A stretch of 64,000 nt of DNA from Acidobacteriota bacterium (GTDB lineage: Bacteria; Acidobacteriota; Terriglobia; Terriglobales; Acidobacteriaceae). The stretch covers positions 1 to 64,000 of the forward strand of contig JABDHA010000001.1 in assembly GCA_013285705.1 (NCBI GenBank), read 5' to 3'. A program made the position numbers and the translations under genes. This document shows, piece by piece, positions 23,495 to 31,496 of the stretch (its first letter is position 1; each line of letters begins with the position of its first letter). Below the pieces are notes generated by a model, which saw only the letters and a list, made by a program, of their open reading frames with translations, did not search any database and was not told the DNA's origin.

Positions 23495-25297
23495 ATGGTT
23501 GTTGTGAAACTCTCAGGCGCCGCTTTTGTTGCGGCCATGATTTGCCTCTCAAGCTGCGACGCAAGCGCTGTAGCCCACTTGTCACCAGACCCGCAGACAT
23601 CTGTTGCCGCAAGCCCGCAGACGCAACCGGCACAGACGACGACCAAGACAGTGCAGCCTATCTCTCCTAGCGACCAGTCGCTGATCGACAGCGTGGAGAA
23701 GGCATACCAGGCGGGCATCACCAACTATCACGACGGGCACATCCCCGCAGCGAAATCCAACTTCGACTATGCCGTCGATCTGATGCTGCGCAGCGGCATC
23801 GATCTAAAAAACGATTCTGCGCTCAGTGCAGAGTTCGACCATATCGTCGACGCTATCAATACGCTGGAGCTGGATGCGCTGCGTGAAAACAGCCCGCTTA
23901 CCGCGCAGCAGCACCCGGAAGATACGCCTGTCGATATCGCCAACGACGTTACCTTCCCCGCCGATCCGAAGGTGAGAGCGCAGGCCGAAGCGGAATTGAA
24001 GACGACGCAATCCGATCTGCCCCTCGTCATGAACGACTACGTTGCCAGCTACATCAATTTCTTCAGCAACACGACGAAGGGCCACAACACCATCGTGAAC
24101 TCGCTCACGCGCGCAGGCCGCTACAAGGACATGATCCAGCGCGTGCTCAAGGAAGAAGGTGTGCCGCAGGACCTGATCTATCAGGCAGTGGCGGAGTCAG
24201 GCTTTCGCCCACAGGCAGTCAACCCGCGTTCCCGAGCAGGCGGCATGTGGCAGTTCATGCCCGGCGATTCCTTTGCTCCGCCGCGCAGTGCCTGGTATGA
24301 CGGGCGCTTCGATCCGGAAATGGCGACACGCGCCTACGCGAAATACATCAAATACCTCTACAACCAGACCGGCGACTGGTATCTCGCCATGGCCTCTTAC
24401 GACTGGGGCGCGGGCAACATTCAGCGTGCCGTCGAACGCACCGGCTACGCCGACTTCTGGGAGCTGTATCGCCGCAACAATCTTCCCCAGGAAACAAAGA
24501 ACTACGTCCCCATCATCCTCGCCGTCACCATCATGGCGAAGAATCCGAAACAGTATGGTCTGACGGACATGGTTCCCGATCCGCCGCTCTTGACCGACCA
24601 GGTGACCACCGACTATGCCATCGATCTGCGCCTTGTAGCCGACGTGGTCAATGTGCCGATGCAGGAGATCGTAGGCCTGAATCCGGGTTTGCTGCGCATG
24701 ACCACGCCTCCGGATGAGTCGTTCGATCTTCATCTGCCGCCGGGCGGCAAAGAGCTTTTCGAGAAGCGCATCGCGGAAATTCCTGAAGAGAAGCGCCGCT
24801 ACTGGCGCTTCCATGTCCTTTCTCCCAGCGAGTCGCTCGATGAGGTGGCGCGCCAGTACCATGTCTCTGCTTCCGAGATCGCGTTCGTCAACCAGTTGAG
24901 TTCGACAACCGACTTAAGCGGCATCGATTCGCTGGTCATTCCCGTTGCGCCTGCGGCCGCTCCAGCGTCCACGCGAAGCAGCGTGTATAAAACGCAGCGC
25001 GGCGACACTTTAGTCACAGTGGCAGATCGTTTTGGCGTGACAGTGGATCAATTGCGGCGTTGGAACCACATCAGCAGCAGCGCGATTGCGCCCGGACGCA
25101 GGCTTTATATCGCAGAGCCGGCGCGCATCTCGGCTACATCGCACGCATCGCGCGGGAAGGCTGCGGCGCATAACTCGCAAACTGCATCTCACCACGCACC
25201 ACAGGAGGAAAAGCAAGTGCATGCGGCTCCAAAAGCGGCTGCTTCCACGCACGCCACTTCCGTAAAAGGGAAGAAACCAGCCGGTGACACTCACTAA
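23495..25297 (+). CDS. MltD-like membrane-bound lytic murein transglycosylase with LysM repeats
   Basis: The 600-residue lipoprotein has a short signal with lipobox LSSC (Cys21). An N-terminal helical region leads into an SLT domain; the catalytic Glu is in QAVAESGFRPQAVNP (about residue 234), followed by AGGMWQFMPG and the YDWGAGNIQRAV motif of the soluble lytic transglycosylase fold. Two LysM peptidoglycan-binding repeats follow (about 440-490, degenerate; about 505-550, RGDTLVTVADRFGVTVDQL). The tail is Ala/His/Lys rich. MltD-type enzymes cut glycan strands non-hydrolytically in the periplasm. No strong ribosome binding site precedes the ATG; a GTG at 23504 is the alternative. Confidence 0.9.
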   Translation: MVVVKLSGAAFVAAMICLSSCDASAVAHLSPDPQTSVAASPQTQPAQTTTKTVQPISPSDQSLIDSVEKAYQAGITNYHDGHIPAAKSNFDYAVDLMLRSGIDLKNDSALSAEFDHIVDAINTLELDALRENSPLTAQQHPEDTPVDIANDVTFPADPKVRAQAEAELKTTQSDLPLVMNDYVASYINFFSNTTKGHNTIVNSLTRAGRYKDMIQRVLKEEGVPQDLIYQAVAESGFRPQAVNPRSRAGGMWQFMPGDSFAPPRSAWYDGRFDPEMATRAYAKYIKYLYNQTGDWYLAMASYDWGAGNIQRAVERTGYADFWELYRRNNLPQETKNYVPIILAVTIMAKNPKQYGLTDMVPDPPLLTDQVTTDYAIDLRLVADVVNVPMQEIVGLNPGLLRMTTPPDESFDLHLPPGGKELFEKRIAEIPEEKRRYWRFHVLSPSESLDEVARQYHVSASEIAFVNQLSSTTDLSGIDSLVIPVAPAAAPASTRSSVYKTQRGDTLVTVADRFGVTVDQLRRWNHISSSAIAPGRRLYIAEPARISATSHASRGKAAAHNSQTASHHAPQEEKQVHAAPKAAASTHATSVKGKKPAGDTH

Positions 25298-25310
25298 ATA
25301 CTTGCGTTCA

Positions 25311-25341
25311 TTGGCAAGCCGTTGCATGCTGTTGCTATAAT
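25311..25341 (+). promoter_or_regulatory. Probable promoter of the histone-like gene
   Basis: TTGGCA (25311-25316) and a consensus TATAAT (25336-25341) are separated by 19 bp, slightly long. The start codon of the downstream gene is 81 bp after the -10, and GGAGGG precedes it. Confidence 0.5.
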
Positions 25342-25422
25342 CCGCGCCGCAGGGCAGGTGCACCATAAATGCGCACTCTGTGGTAGAACGGAAAACAGGC
25401 ACCGAAGCCGGAGGGCATTTTC

Positions 25423-26064
25423 ATGCAGGACGATCGTAGACTTTACGCGAAGAATGATGGTGAATTTGAACCTGAACCAGATGACTATTCAGAAGAAGTA
25501 GAAGATGGCTTCGGCGAAGACGAGGAAGAAGAGGAAGTAAGAATCTCTGTCTCCTCTGACGATGACGACATCGAAGATCTCGACGATGAAAAGCCGGAAG
25601 CATTTGAAGTGCCCGCGATTATCGCCGAAGAAGTAATTGAGGTGGTGTCTGCGAAGCCGCCGAAGAAGGCACCCGCCAAGAAGGCTGCAGTAAAGAAGGC
25701 CGCCGCAAAGAAATCTCCGGCGAAGAAAGCAGCAGCCAAGAAGGCGCCTGCGAAAAAGGTCGTGGCCAAGAAGGCTGCGAAAAAAGCTCCGGCCAAAAAG
25801 GCCGCAAAGAAGTCTGCCGCTAAGTCCAGCAGTAAGGGCGCTCGTAGCGGCGGTAAGGCCACGAAAAAATCCGTGGTTAGTAAGAAGAAGAGCGCCAGCG
25901 GTAAAAAACCAAATAAACGAGGTACTACTTTGGCAGTGAAGAAAGCAGCAAAGAAGGCAGCAGCCAAGAAGGCTCCTGCAAAGAAGGCAGTAAAGAAGGC
26001 AGTGAAGAAGGCTCCTGCAAAGAAGGCAGCCAAGAAGGCAACAAAAAAGGCAACCAAGAAGTAG
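25423..26064 (+). CDS. Histone H1-like protein with acidic N-terminus and AKKA repeats
   Basis: The 213-residue product has two opposite halves. Residues 1-75 are strongly acidic (runs of E and D, for example GFGEDEEEEEV and SSDDDDIEDLDDEK). Residues 76-213 are almost entirely Lys/Ala/Pro in repeating AKKAPAKKAAKK units, like the C-terminal tail of histone H1 and bacterial H1-like proteins (HC2, BpH1). The basic half should bind DNA or RNA without sequence specificity; the acidic half may mask it or bind basic proteins (inference). GGAGGG lies upstream of the ATG and a strong terminator follows. The DNA is internally repetitive, so length variation between strains is likely. Confidence 0.8.
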   Translation: MQDDRRLYAKNDGEFEPEPDDYSEEVEDGFGEDEEEEEVRISVSSDDDDIEDLDDEKPEAFEVPAIIAEEVIEVVSAKPPKKAPAKKAAVKKAAAKKSPAKKAAAKKAPAKKVVAKKAAKKAPAKKAAKKSAAKSSSKGARSGGKATKKSVVSKKKSASGKKPNKRGTTLAVKKAAKKAAAKKAPAKKAVKKAVKKAPAKKAAKKATKKATKK

Positions 26065-26085
26065 TTACGTAGCATTAAGGCAAGC

Positions 26086-26117
26086 AAAAGAGCCCGGCTC
26101 ATCGCCGGGCTTTTTTG
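26086..26117 (+). terminator. Rho-independent terminator of the histone-like gene
   Basis: AGCCCGGC and GCCGGGCT form the stem, followed by six T. It lies 22 bp after the stop codon. The minus-strand DUF120 gene ends at 26169, so it may also serve that transcript through the A-rich left flank. Confidence 0.88.
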
Positions 26118-26168
26118 CGTCTGTGCTCCGATTGCATCATTCTCTGTGCATATCTACATGCCGTTTTG

Positions 26169-26540
26169 CTACAGGTGCACCTCTACCTCATCGCCGTCGC
26201 GAAGATGATAGAGGTCGCGCAATTTGATGTCAGTGGCGATTTCAATCACGTTTTTCGGATGATGCCCGCGTCCGGCTTCGTTCGCGTCCGTGCGCAGAAG
26301 AAAGGCAGGCCTGTCGAAGATGCGGCAGCGCACCATGCTTACGGAAACCGTGCCGCCGTACTCTTCTTTCTCCAGGCGAATCACATCCGCAGGCAGCGAA
26401 TACGGTTGATCCAGCCGAAGATTCAGCGTGCCGGGGAACAATCGCATGCCCGTCTTCTGCGTGTAGTAGCTCTCGAGCTTTTCCAGCCAGAAAGAGAAGT
26501 TCCCCATGCCCGAAACAACCACCCCTCTCAGGATGGGCAC
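26169..26540 (-). CDS. DUF120 domain protein, CTP-dependent riboflavin kinase-like
   Basis: The 123-residue protein matches the archaeal-type riboflavin kinase (MJ0056, DUF120) from end to end: an opening GVVVSGMGNFSFWLEK (archaeal form GxVxSGxGxGxxFxxL), the core PGTLNLRL (36-43), EEYGGTVSVSMVRCRIF (59-75), HHPKNVIEIATDIKLRDL (93-110) and LRDGDEVEVHL at the C-terminus. The archaeal enzyme makes FMN from riboflavin and CTP; PGTLN is its nucleotide/metal site. Bacteria normally use the unrelated RibF. The start overlaps the dinB-like gene by 13 bp, so the two are coupled, and it is the last gene of a long minus-strand operon. Activity is inferred from the family. Confidence 0.78.
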   Translation of the reverse strand: MPILRGVVVSGMGNFSFWLEKLESYYTQKTGMRLFPGTLNLRLDQPYSLPADVIRLEKEEYGGTVSVSMVRCRIFDRPAFLLRTDANEAGRGHHPKNVIEIATDIKLRDLYHLRDGDEVEVHL

Positions 26541-26977
26541 AGGATCTGCGCCAGGTGGTGCTGCTGATGTGCGATGTAATCCTCAATGAGGAACCGCAGC
26601 GTTACCTGCTCTTCATCTCCCACGCGGCATGAGGCATCGAGCCTGTCGATAGGAATGCGCTCGACCACAGCCTTCAGAATCTCGTGATACGCCTGCCACC
26701 AGCCGAGCAGCGTCGTCCACGGCATCTCGCCATATCCGTGAGCGTCTACCCACCCCTGCTGCGCATAGAACGGCCCTGTGTAGCTGCCATCGAGCGCGGC
26801 GCGTACAAAGCGCTGGTGGTTGTTCGCAGCCGAATCGATCATGTGCCCCAGCACCTGCCTGCGTGTCCATCCGCCTTCACGCCAAGGCAATGCGGTTACA
26901 TTTACGGGAACGCCTAAAAGCGAATGGCGGATTGCATCGCAACCCGCCACAAAATCCTGCGCTGTTTGATTTGCCAT
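26528..26977 (-). CDS. DinB family protein
   Basis: The 149-residue protein shows the four-helix DinB/YfiT pattern: WTRRQVLGHMIDSAANNHQRF in the first half and IEDYIAHQQHHLAQIL at the end. The three metal-ligand histidines of the family correspond to H in GHMIDS and H residues of HQQHH. DinB-like proteins are metal-dependent thiol transferases or remain uncharacterised; the substrate is not predictable. It starts 6 bp after the peroxiredoxin stop and overlaps the DUF120 gene. Confidence 0.85.
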   Translation of the reverse strand: MANQTAQDFVAGCDAIRHSLLGVPVNVTALPWREGGWTRRQVLGHMIDSAANNHQRFVRAALDGSYTGPFYAQQGWVDAHGYGEMPWTTLLGWWQAYHEILKAVVERIPIDRLDASCRVGDEEQVTLRFLIEDYIAHQQHHLAQILCPS

Positions 26978-26983
26978 GTTGAT

Positions 26984-27535
26984 TTAGTGTTGTGCTTCGA
27001 TCTGATTCAACGCCGTCAATACCTCTTCGCTGTGATGCGAAGGATCGACCTTCGTCCACACCTTTACGATCTTGCCCTGCGGATCGATCAGGAACGTGTT
27101 GCGGTTCGCGATCTTGAATCCCGCGTAGCTGCCCAGGGAGCCATACTGCGCGACAACTTTCTTCTCCTCATCGCTCAACAGCGTGAAGTTGAGGCCGTCT
27201 TTCGCGCAGAATTGTTTGTGGCTGTCCACGGAGTCGACGCTTACGCCCAGAATCACGGCATTTACTTTCTGAAACTTATCCTGATCGTGCTGGAAGTTGT
27301 GCGCTTCAATGGTGCAGCCAGTGGTCATATCCTTGGGATAGAAGTAAAGCACCACCCACTTGCCGCGGAAGTTATCCAGGCTGACCGGCTTGCCTTCCTG
27401 CGAGTTCAACGTGAAGTTGGGCGCCTGCTGGCCCACTTGCGGCAGGGCCGACTCGTCGGCAGCAAAGCCGCGGACTGCGAAAAGAGCTGCACCAATAACA
27501 ACTGCGGCAATCAAAACGATCGAAATCTTAGACAC
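26984..27535 (-). CDS. Exported BCP/PrxQ-type peroxiredoxin
   Basis: The 183-residue protein has an N-terminal signal or anchor (MSKISIVLIAAVVIGAALFA...GFA), so it acts outside the cytoplasm. The peroxiredoxin domain contains APNFTLNSQEGKPVSLDNFRG and YPKDMTTGCTIEAHNF. The peroxidatic Cys is in TTGCT (canonical TPGCT has Pro; here Thr). A second Cys in HKQFCAKDG is a candidate resolving residue. It reduces peroxides using thiols. It lies 32 bp after lpxI in a minus-strand operon, next to envelope lipid genes. Confidence 0.9.
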   Translation of the reverse strand: MSKISIVLIAAVVIGAALFAVRGFAADESALPQVGQQAPNFTLNSQEGKPVSLDNFRGKWVVLYFYPKDMTTGCTIEAHNFQHDQDKFQKVNAVILGVSVDSVDSHKQFCAKDGLNFTLLSDEEKKVVAQYGSLGSYAGFKIANRNTFLIDPQGKIVKVWTKVDPSHHSEEVLTALNQIEAQH

Positions 27536-27567
27536 GGCGGATCACCCTCCTTTACGGGGCATCTTCA

Positions 27568-28428
27568 TTATCCCCGTTCCGTCGCGACAATCGCAATGCC
27601 TGCTTTCCTGGCACGCAAAAGAACTGTGTCCCGGTCAAAAATCAGCGTTCGCCCGGCCTCAATCGAGAGGCATGTCGCCTGCGCGTGCTCCATCGCTTCA
27701 ATGGTCTTCAACCCAATCACGGGAACATCGAACCGCATGTCCTGCCTCGGCTTGGCGACCTTGACCACCGTGAGGCTCCGGTCAAAGGTGGAAGGATCGC
27801 CTTCAGCCGCCATCGTCTTCATAATGGCTCCGGCGCGTTCGATCGCGGCATCCGTGCCTTCCATGGCCTCGACCGCCACGCAGGCCTGGCTGGCAACGAC
27901 GACCGTCTGCCCGATGTCATATCCGGCGATGGCGTTCGCCACGTCGCGCCCGTAGGCGATGTCGGTCTGTTCCTGCTCGGAGGGCGCGCGGTCCGTCAGA
28001 ACGCCTGCCTCGGCCAGGAGCGGCTCCAGATACGCGGTCGACGAGATCAGCTCGATTCCTTCATCGCCAAGCACCTTGGCTACCGCGCCCAGCAGCATAT
28101 CGGTATTTTTGGTGCGAAGAGAAAGCAGCAACTTCGCCAGTCGCCAGTCCGGACGGATGCTCGAAAAAATCTGCTTGTGCTTCACCTGCCCGGCCATCAC
28201 AGCGCGCGTGACATTTTCTTTTTGAAATGTCTCGATCAACTTCGACAACTCGCCCAGCGATAGCCAATGCACGCGCACGCCAGAGTCTGCGGCTGCGCGG
28301 TCATTCATTTCAGGATCGGTTTCTTCCTTGATCGCGGCGACTACGACTTCAAGGCCATGCGCGCGCGCCGCATCCAGCAGCAAAAAGGGGAAGCGGCCAT
28401 TGCCTGCGATCAGTCCGAGCTTTGTCAC
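27568..28428 (-). CDS. lpxI: UDP-2,3-diacylglucosamine pyrophosphatase LpxI
   Basis: The 286-residue protein matches the LpxI (DUF1009) family: MTKLGLIAGNGRFPFLLLDAA at the start, AVMAGQVKHKQIF, a second domain with PSEQEQTDIAYGRDVANAI, and the C-terminal FDVPVIGLKTIEAMEHA / AGIAIVATE. LpxI cleaves UDP-2,3-diacylglucosamine to lipid X in lipid A synthesis, replacing LpxH. It lies in the same operon as fabZ and lpxA with one small exported gene between. The order fabZ-lpxA-x-lpxI supports the assignment. Confidence 0.92.
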   Translation of the reverse strand: MTKLGLIAGNGRFPFLLLDAARAHGLEVVVAAIKEETDPEMNDRAAADSGVRVHWLSLGELSKLIETFQKENVTRAVMAGQVKHKQIFSSIRPDWRLAKLLLSLRTKNTDMLLGAVAKVLGDEGIELISSTAYLEPLLAEAGVLTDRAPSEQEQTDIAYGRDVANAIAGYDIGQTVVVASQACVAVEAMEGTDAAIERAGAIMKTMAAEGDPSTFDRSLTVVKVAKPRQDMRFDVPVIGLKTIEAMEHAQATCLSIEAGRTLIFDRDTVLLRARKAGIAIVATERG

Positions 28429-28494
28429 TTAGCTTCTTCTCACAAGAGTCTTTTCATGCGGTAGACATGGTCTCAGCCTTGAAGGTAGCCGTGC

Positions 28495-28884
28495 CTACTC
28501 CATCTGCCCAATGACATTGAAGGTCCGCGTGCTTCCATCCGGAAACATCAGACTGTAGGACCGGGTAAACTCACCCGTGGGTTTCTCTTTGTGATCACCC
28601 AGTTTTGCAGAATAGTCTCCGAGCGCCACCAAACCTTTCGAGAAGAAGGTCGCGGCTTCAAGCTGATACTTCTTGCCCTCAACTTGAGCTGTCAGCACCT
28701 GAGTCGATTTGCAAGTAGACGTGCCCTTATTGGTGTCGCAAGAGAGGCCGATGTGGCTTTCCGTTACATGTACGGGAATCGTGTAGTCGGCTTTGGACTG
28801 ACTGAACGCTAACAGCGGCGCGGCAAATATAAGCAGTAAGAGCGAAGACTTCAATGGAATCTCCATGATGGAAGAGCAATTCAC
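28495..28884 (-). CDS. Small exported protein of unknown function within the lpx operon
   Basis: The GTG at 28884 overlaps the lpxA stop (GTGA) and has GGAG 7 bases upstream, so it is preferred over the ATG at 28866. The 129-residue product has a signal peptide ending near LAFSQ and a mature domain of about 100 residues with two cysteines (LSCDTNKGTSTCKS) that could form a disulfide, then mostly beta-strand-like sequence (SYSLMFPDGSTRTFNVIGQ). No family is recognised. Its position between lpxA and lpxI, translationally coupled to lpxA, suggests a periplasmic role related to the envelope, but this is inference. Confidence 0.75.
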   Translation of the reverse strand: MNCSSIMEIPLKSSLLLLIFAAPLLAFSQSKADYTIPVHVTESHIGLSCDTNKGTSTCKSTQVLTAQVEGKKYQLEAATFFSKGLVALGDYSAKLGDHKEKPTGEFTRSYSLMFPDGSTRTFNVIGQME

Positions 28885-29657
28885 TTCAGCACTCCGCGCT
28901 CGGACTTCTCGACGAACTCCACCAGATACGCAACATCTTCCGTAGCAACGCCTTCGCTTTTCAGCTTCTCAATTGCCTGCGACGTATTCATCTTGCCGGC
29001 GAGCAGATACCGGTAAGCATGCTGAATCGCCCGCAGACGCGGGCGATCGAAGCCGCGCCGCTCGAGGCCCACTTTATTCAAGCCGTAAGCATGCGTCTCG
29101 CGCCTGGCCGATGTCAGCGAATACGGCAATACATCCTGCGTGATGGTGGTGCCTCCGCCGGTGTAGGAATATTTGCCGATCCGGCAGAACTGATGCACCT
29201 GGTTGAGCGCGCCCACCGTCGCATAGTCTTCGACGATCACATGCCCGGCCAGTGTCGCCGCATTCGCCAGAATGCAGTGGTCCCCAATCACGCTGTCATG
29301 CCCGATGTGCGTGTACGCCATGATGAGACAATGGCTGCCGACGCGGGTATTGCCTCCTCCGCCTGCGGTCCCGCGTGAAATGGTCACGCTCTCGCGGATG
29401 ACATTGTCGTCGCCCAGCATCGCTCCGGTAGGCTCGCCTTTGTACTTCAGGTCCTGCGGCGCGACGCCCACACAGGCAAAGGAATAAAACTTGTTCCGCG
29501 CACCAGTCTTCAAGCGCCCATCGAGCACGACATGCGAAATCAGTTCACAATCTTCGCCGAGCGCAACCTCTGGACCAACGATGCAATAAGGGCCAATCGT
29601 GCACGACTCCGGGATGACTGCTGTCGCTGCAACAATGGCTGTTGGATGAATACTCAC
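28881..29657 (-). CDS. lpxA: UDP-N-acetylglucosamine acyltransferase LpxA
   Basis: The GTG at 29657 overlaps the fabZ stop codon (GTGA) and gives a 258-residue protein starting VSIHPTAIV, the normal LpxA N-terminus. The left-handed beta-helix hexapeptide repeats are evident (CTIGPYCIVGPEVALGEDC; VGSHCLIMAYTHIGHDSVIG), with the catalytic His in YTHIGHDSVIG and a C-terminal helical domain (GFDRPRLRAIQHAYRYL). LpxA adds the first hydroxyacyl chain to UDP-GlcNAc in lipid A synthesis, using ACP from the pathway shared with FabZ. The upstream frame extends further but only as fabZ overlap. Confidence 0.94.
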   Translation of the reverse strand: MSIHPTAIVAATAVIPESCTIGPYCIVGPEVALGEDCELISHVVLDGRLKTGARNKFYSFACVGVAPQDLKYKGEPTGAMLGDDNVIRESVTISRGTAGGGGNTRVGSHCLIMAYTHIGHDSVIGDHCILANAATLAGHVIVEDYATVGALNQVHQFCRIGKYSYTGGGTTITQDVLPYSLTSARRETHAYGLNKVGLERRGFDRPRLRAIQHAYRYLLAGKMNTSQAIEKLKSEGVATEDVAYLVEFVEKSERGVLK

Positions 29658-30175
29658 TCTGGGTTCACCGCAGCCAGAGCGGGTGCCTCTGCAGGCGCTT
29701 CCTGCCGCTGCCGCGGAACGAGTTGGCACATCACCGTTCCTTCGCAGGCCAACTTACCGTCAACTGTCGCCCGCCCTTCCAGACGCACAGCCCGCGTCTT
29801 CCATTGCAGCACGTTAATCTCGAGCCGCAACTGATCTCCCGGTACCACCGGACGACGAAACTTCGCCCGCTCGATTCCCGTAAAGACCATCAGCTTGCTT
29901 TCGCGGTCAGGGATCTCGGTTAACAGAAGCGCCCCGCCAGCCTGCGCCATCGCTTCAATCACAAGGACGCCAGGCATAATCGGGAAGTTGGGAAAGTGCC
30001 CCTGAAAAAAAGCCTCGTTGATCGACACATTCTTGATGGCAACAATACGCTTCTTCCGCTCCAACTCGATCACGCGATCGATCAGAAGAAACGGATAGCG
30101 GTGGGGCAAAATCGCCATGATTTCGGTAATATCCATCACCGGGCGAGACTCCGAAGTGTGGGTTGAGTTCTCCAT
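29654..30175 (-). CDS. fabZ: 3-hydroxyacyl-[acyl-carrier-protein] dehydratase FabZ
   Basis: This hotdog-fold dehydratase of fatty acid synthesis has the block LPHRYPFLLIDRV, the active-site His in FFQGHFPNFPIMPG and the catalytic Glu in VIEAMAQ. The ATG at 30175 gives 173 residues; a second ATG at 30136 (MDITEIM) has GGAG upstream and is a good alternative, because a TATAAT lies only a few bases before 30175 on the minus strand. The C-terminus carries an Ala/Pro/Glu tail beyond the usual end. It is the first gene of the fabZ-lpxA-X-lpxI operon. Confidence 0.94.
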   Translation of the reverse strand: MENSTHTSESRPVMDITEIMAILPHRYPFLLIDRVIELERKKRIVAIKNVSINEAFFQGHFPNFPIMPGVLVIEAMAQAGGALLLTEIPDRESKLMVFTGIERAKFRRPVVPGDQLRLEINVLQWKTRAVRLEGRATVDGKLACEGTVMCQLVPRQRQEAPAEAPALAAVNPE

Positions 30176-30373
30176 AATCTGCAAGTGCGATTATAAAGGG
30201 ACTCGCCGTCCAGGCACACGCGCCCTTTTGGGCGCCATGCTGTGGCTTATCGGGTTCTGGTGGGCGCGGACGTTGTCCGCGCTGGGAAGGTTGCTGGATA
30301 GCCGCATCATTTTGACGGGCGAAGACGATAAATCTCAGAGATATTTGCTCAGGAAAAACACTTTCGGCAAACA

Positions 30374-30403
30374 AACAGGAGCGGCCCAAAGGCCGCTCCT
30401 GTT
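30374..30403. terminator. Hairpin terminator between the Spy-like gene and fabZ
   Basis: AACAGGAGCGGCC (30374-30386) pairs exactly with GGCCGCTCCTGTT (30391-30403), loop CAAA. It lies directly downstream of the minus-strand Spy-like gene (stop 30416), and T-rich sequence (TTGTTTG) follows on that strand. Confidence 0.82.
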
Positions 30404-30415
30404 GCATTTCCCGCG

Positions 30416-31015
30416 TTATTCCATCTGCGGAGGAGGCCCCGGCTGAGATCCGCCCTGAGGGCTTCCACCCTCTGCAGGCGGACCACCCGGTCCACGCCTA
30501 TCCCAGTTGCCACGCTCGCCGTCGCGGCCATCTCGGCCCCAGGAACGTGATCCCCCCTGTGCCCGCAACTCCCTGAGCTTCTTCCATTGATCGGGTGTCA
30601 GCACCTGCCGGATCCCCAGCAGCATCCGCGCATTGGCTTTTTCCAGCTCAGCCCGAGCCTGGGCAATTGAGTCGATCTGCGCCAGAATCTTGTTCTCGTC
30701 CGGCTGATCGGCCTCGATCAGCGGATGCATGAGAGCTTCCTCCTTCTGCAGCGCGGCATTCAGGTCAATCAGCTTGAGGCGGTGCTGCTGCATGATGTCA
30801 TCCATCTTTTTCTGCTGGTCGGCGGTCAATCCGATTTGCTGCGTGATCTTCGGATCGTTCCACCACCGTCCATGCATCGGGCCCTGAAACGCCCGCTCCA
30901 TTGGAGGAGGTCCGGGTCTCCAGTCCTGCGCGATTGCTCTGCTCTCCAACCCGAGTCCACCGAGACAAGCTCCTAAAACAATTGCCAGTCCTGCAAATTT
31001 CTTAATTTCTCCCAT
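30416..31015 (-). CDS. Spy/CpxP-like periplasmic protein (LTXXQ family)
   Basis: The 199-residue protein has a signal peptide ending near AIAQ. Two LTxxQ motifs mark the Spy/CpxP fold: GLTADQQKKMDDIM and VLTPDQWKKLREL, joined by long helices. The C-terminal 45 residues are a Gly/Arg/Pro-rich low-complexity tail, not found in E. coli Spy. Such proteins are periplasmic chaperones or metal/stress sensors. It is the last gene of the sigma factor operon, overlapping the middle gene by 14 bp, so it may report stress back to the sigma system (inference). Confidence 0.85.
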   Translation of the reverse strand: MGEIKKFAGLAIVLGACLGGLGLESRAIAQDWRPGPPPMERAFQGPMHGRWWNDPKITQQIGLTADQQKKMDDIMQQHRLKLIDLNAALQKEEALMHPLIEADQPDENKILAQIDSIAQARAELEKANARMLLGIRQVLTPDQWKKLRELRAQGGSRSWGRDGRDGERGNWDRRGPGGPPAEGGSPQGGSQPGPPPQME

Positions 31016-31496
31016 TTGTTTTCTCCGTTTTTCCGATCGATGTCTGATTGTTCGTATAATCCGAGTCCAACTCCTCCAGCGGCTGCATCGAGTCCGGCAC
31101 CGTGACTGACAATTCGCTCGTCACCTGGTCGAGGAGCGCCGTATCCGCCTCACGCTGCTTCAACAACTGCTCCTGCCGCTGCGCCTGCAACTGCGCCGCA
31201 TGGTGGCGGTAGGAGCCGACCGCCGGCACCAGCATCGTCACGCACAGGACCGTGGCCGCGACCGTCGCAACCGCCCACTGGAGCATGGTGCGCCGCTGCG
31301 CAGAGCGCCTGCGCTGCCGTGCCTGATCGAGCTGCCATGCTACCGATGCCGGCTCCGCCTGCTGCTCCGCAATATGACGAACCGCCGCGCGAAACTGGCT
31401 GATCGAATTCGCCAGCCCTTCCAGATCGCGCTTGGTTGCTGCGTCGCTCTCCGGATACATCTCCTGCACTTGCCGGGTTGTCGTTTCCTTCGTCAT
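31002..31496 (-). CDS. Single-pass membrane protein, candidate anti-sigma factor
   Basis: The 164-residue protein has a charged cytoplasmic N-terminus (about 1-70), one membrane helix (about 73-93, LQWAVATVAATVLCVTMLVP) and a periplasmic region with a coiled-coil-like QAQRQEQLLKQREAD. It overlaps the sigma factor gene by 4 bp (ATGA) and the Spy-like gene by 14 bp. Position and topology are those of an anti-sigma factor holding the upstream sigma, but no zinc-binding anti-sigma motif (HxxxCxxC) is present, so the assignment rests on context only. Confidence 0.65.
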   Translation of the reverse strand: MTKETTTRQVQEMYPESDAATKRDLEGLANSISQFRAAVRHIAEQQAEPASVAWQLDQARQRRRSAQRRTMLQWAVATVAATVLCVTMLVPAVGSYRHHAAQLQAQRQEQLLKQREADTALLDQVTSELSVTVPDSMQPLEELDSDYTNNQTSIGKTEKTNGRN

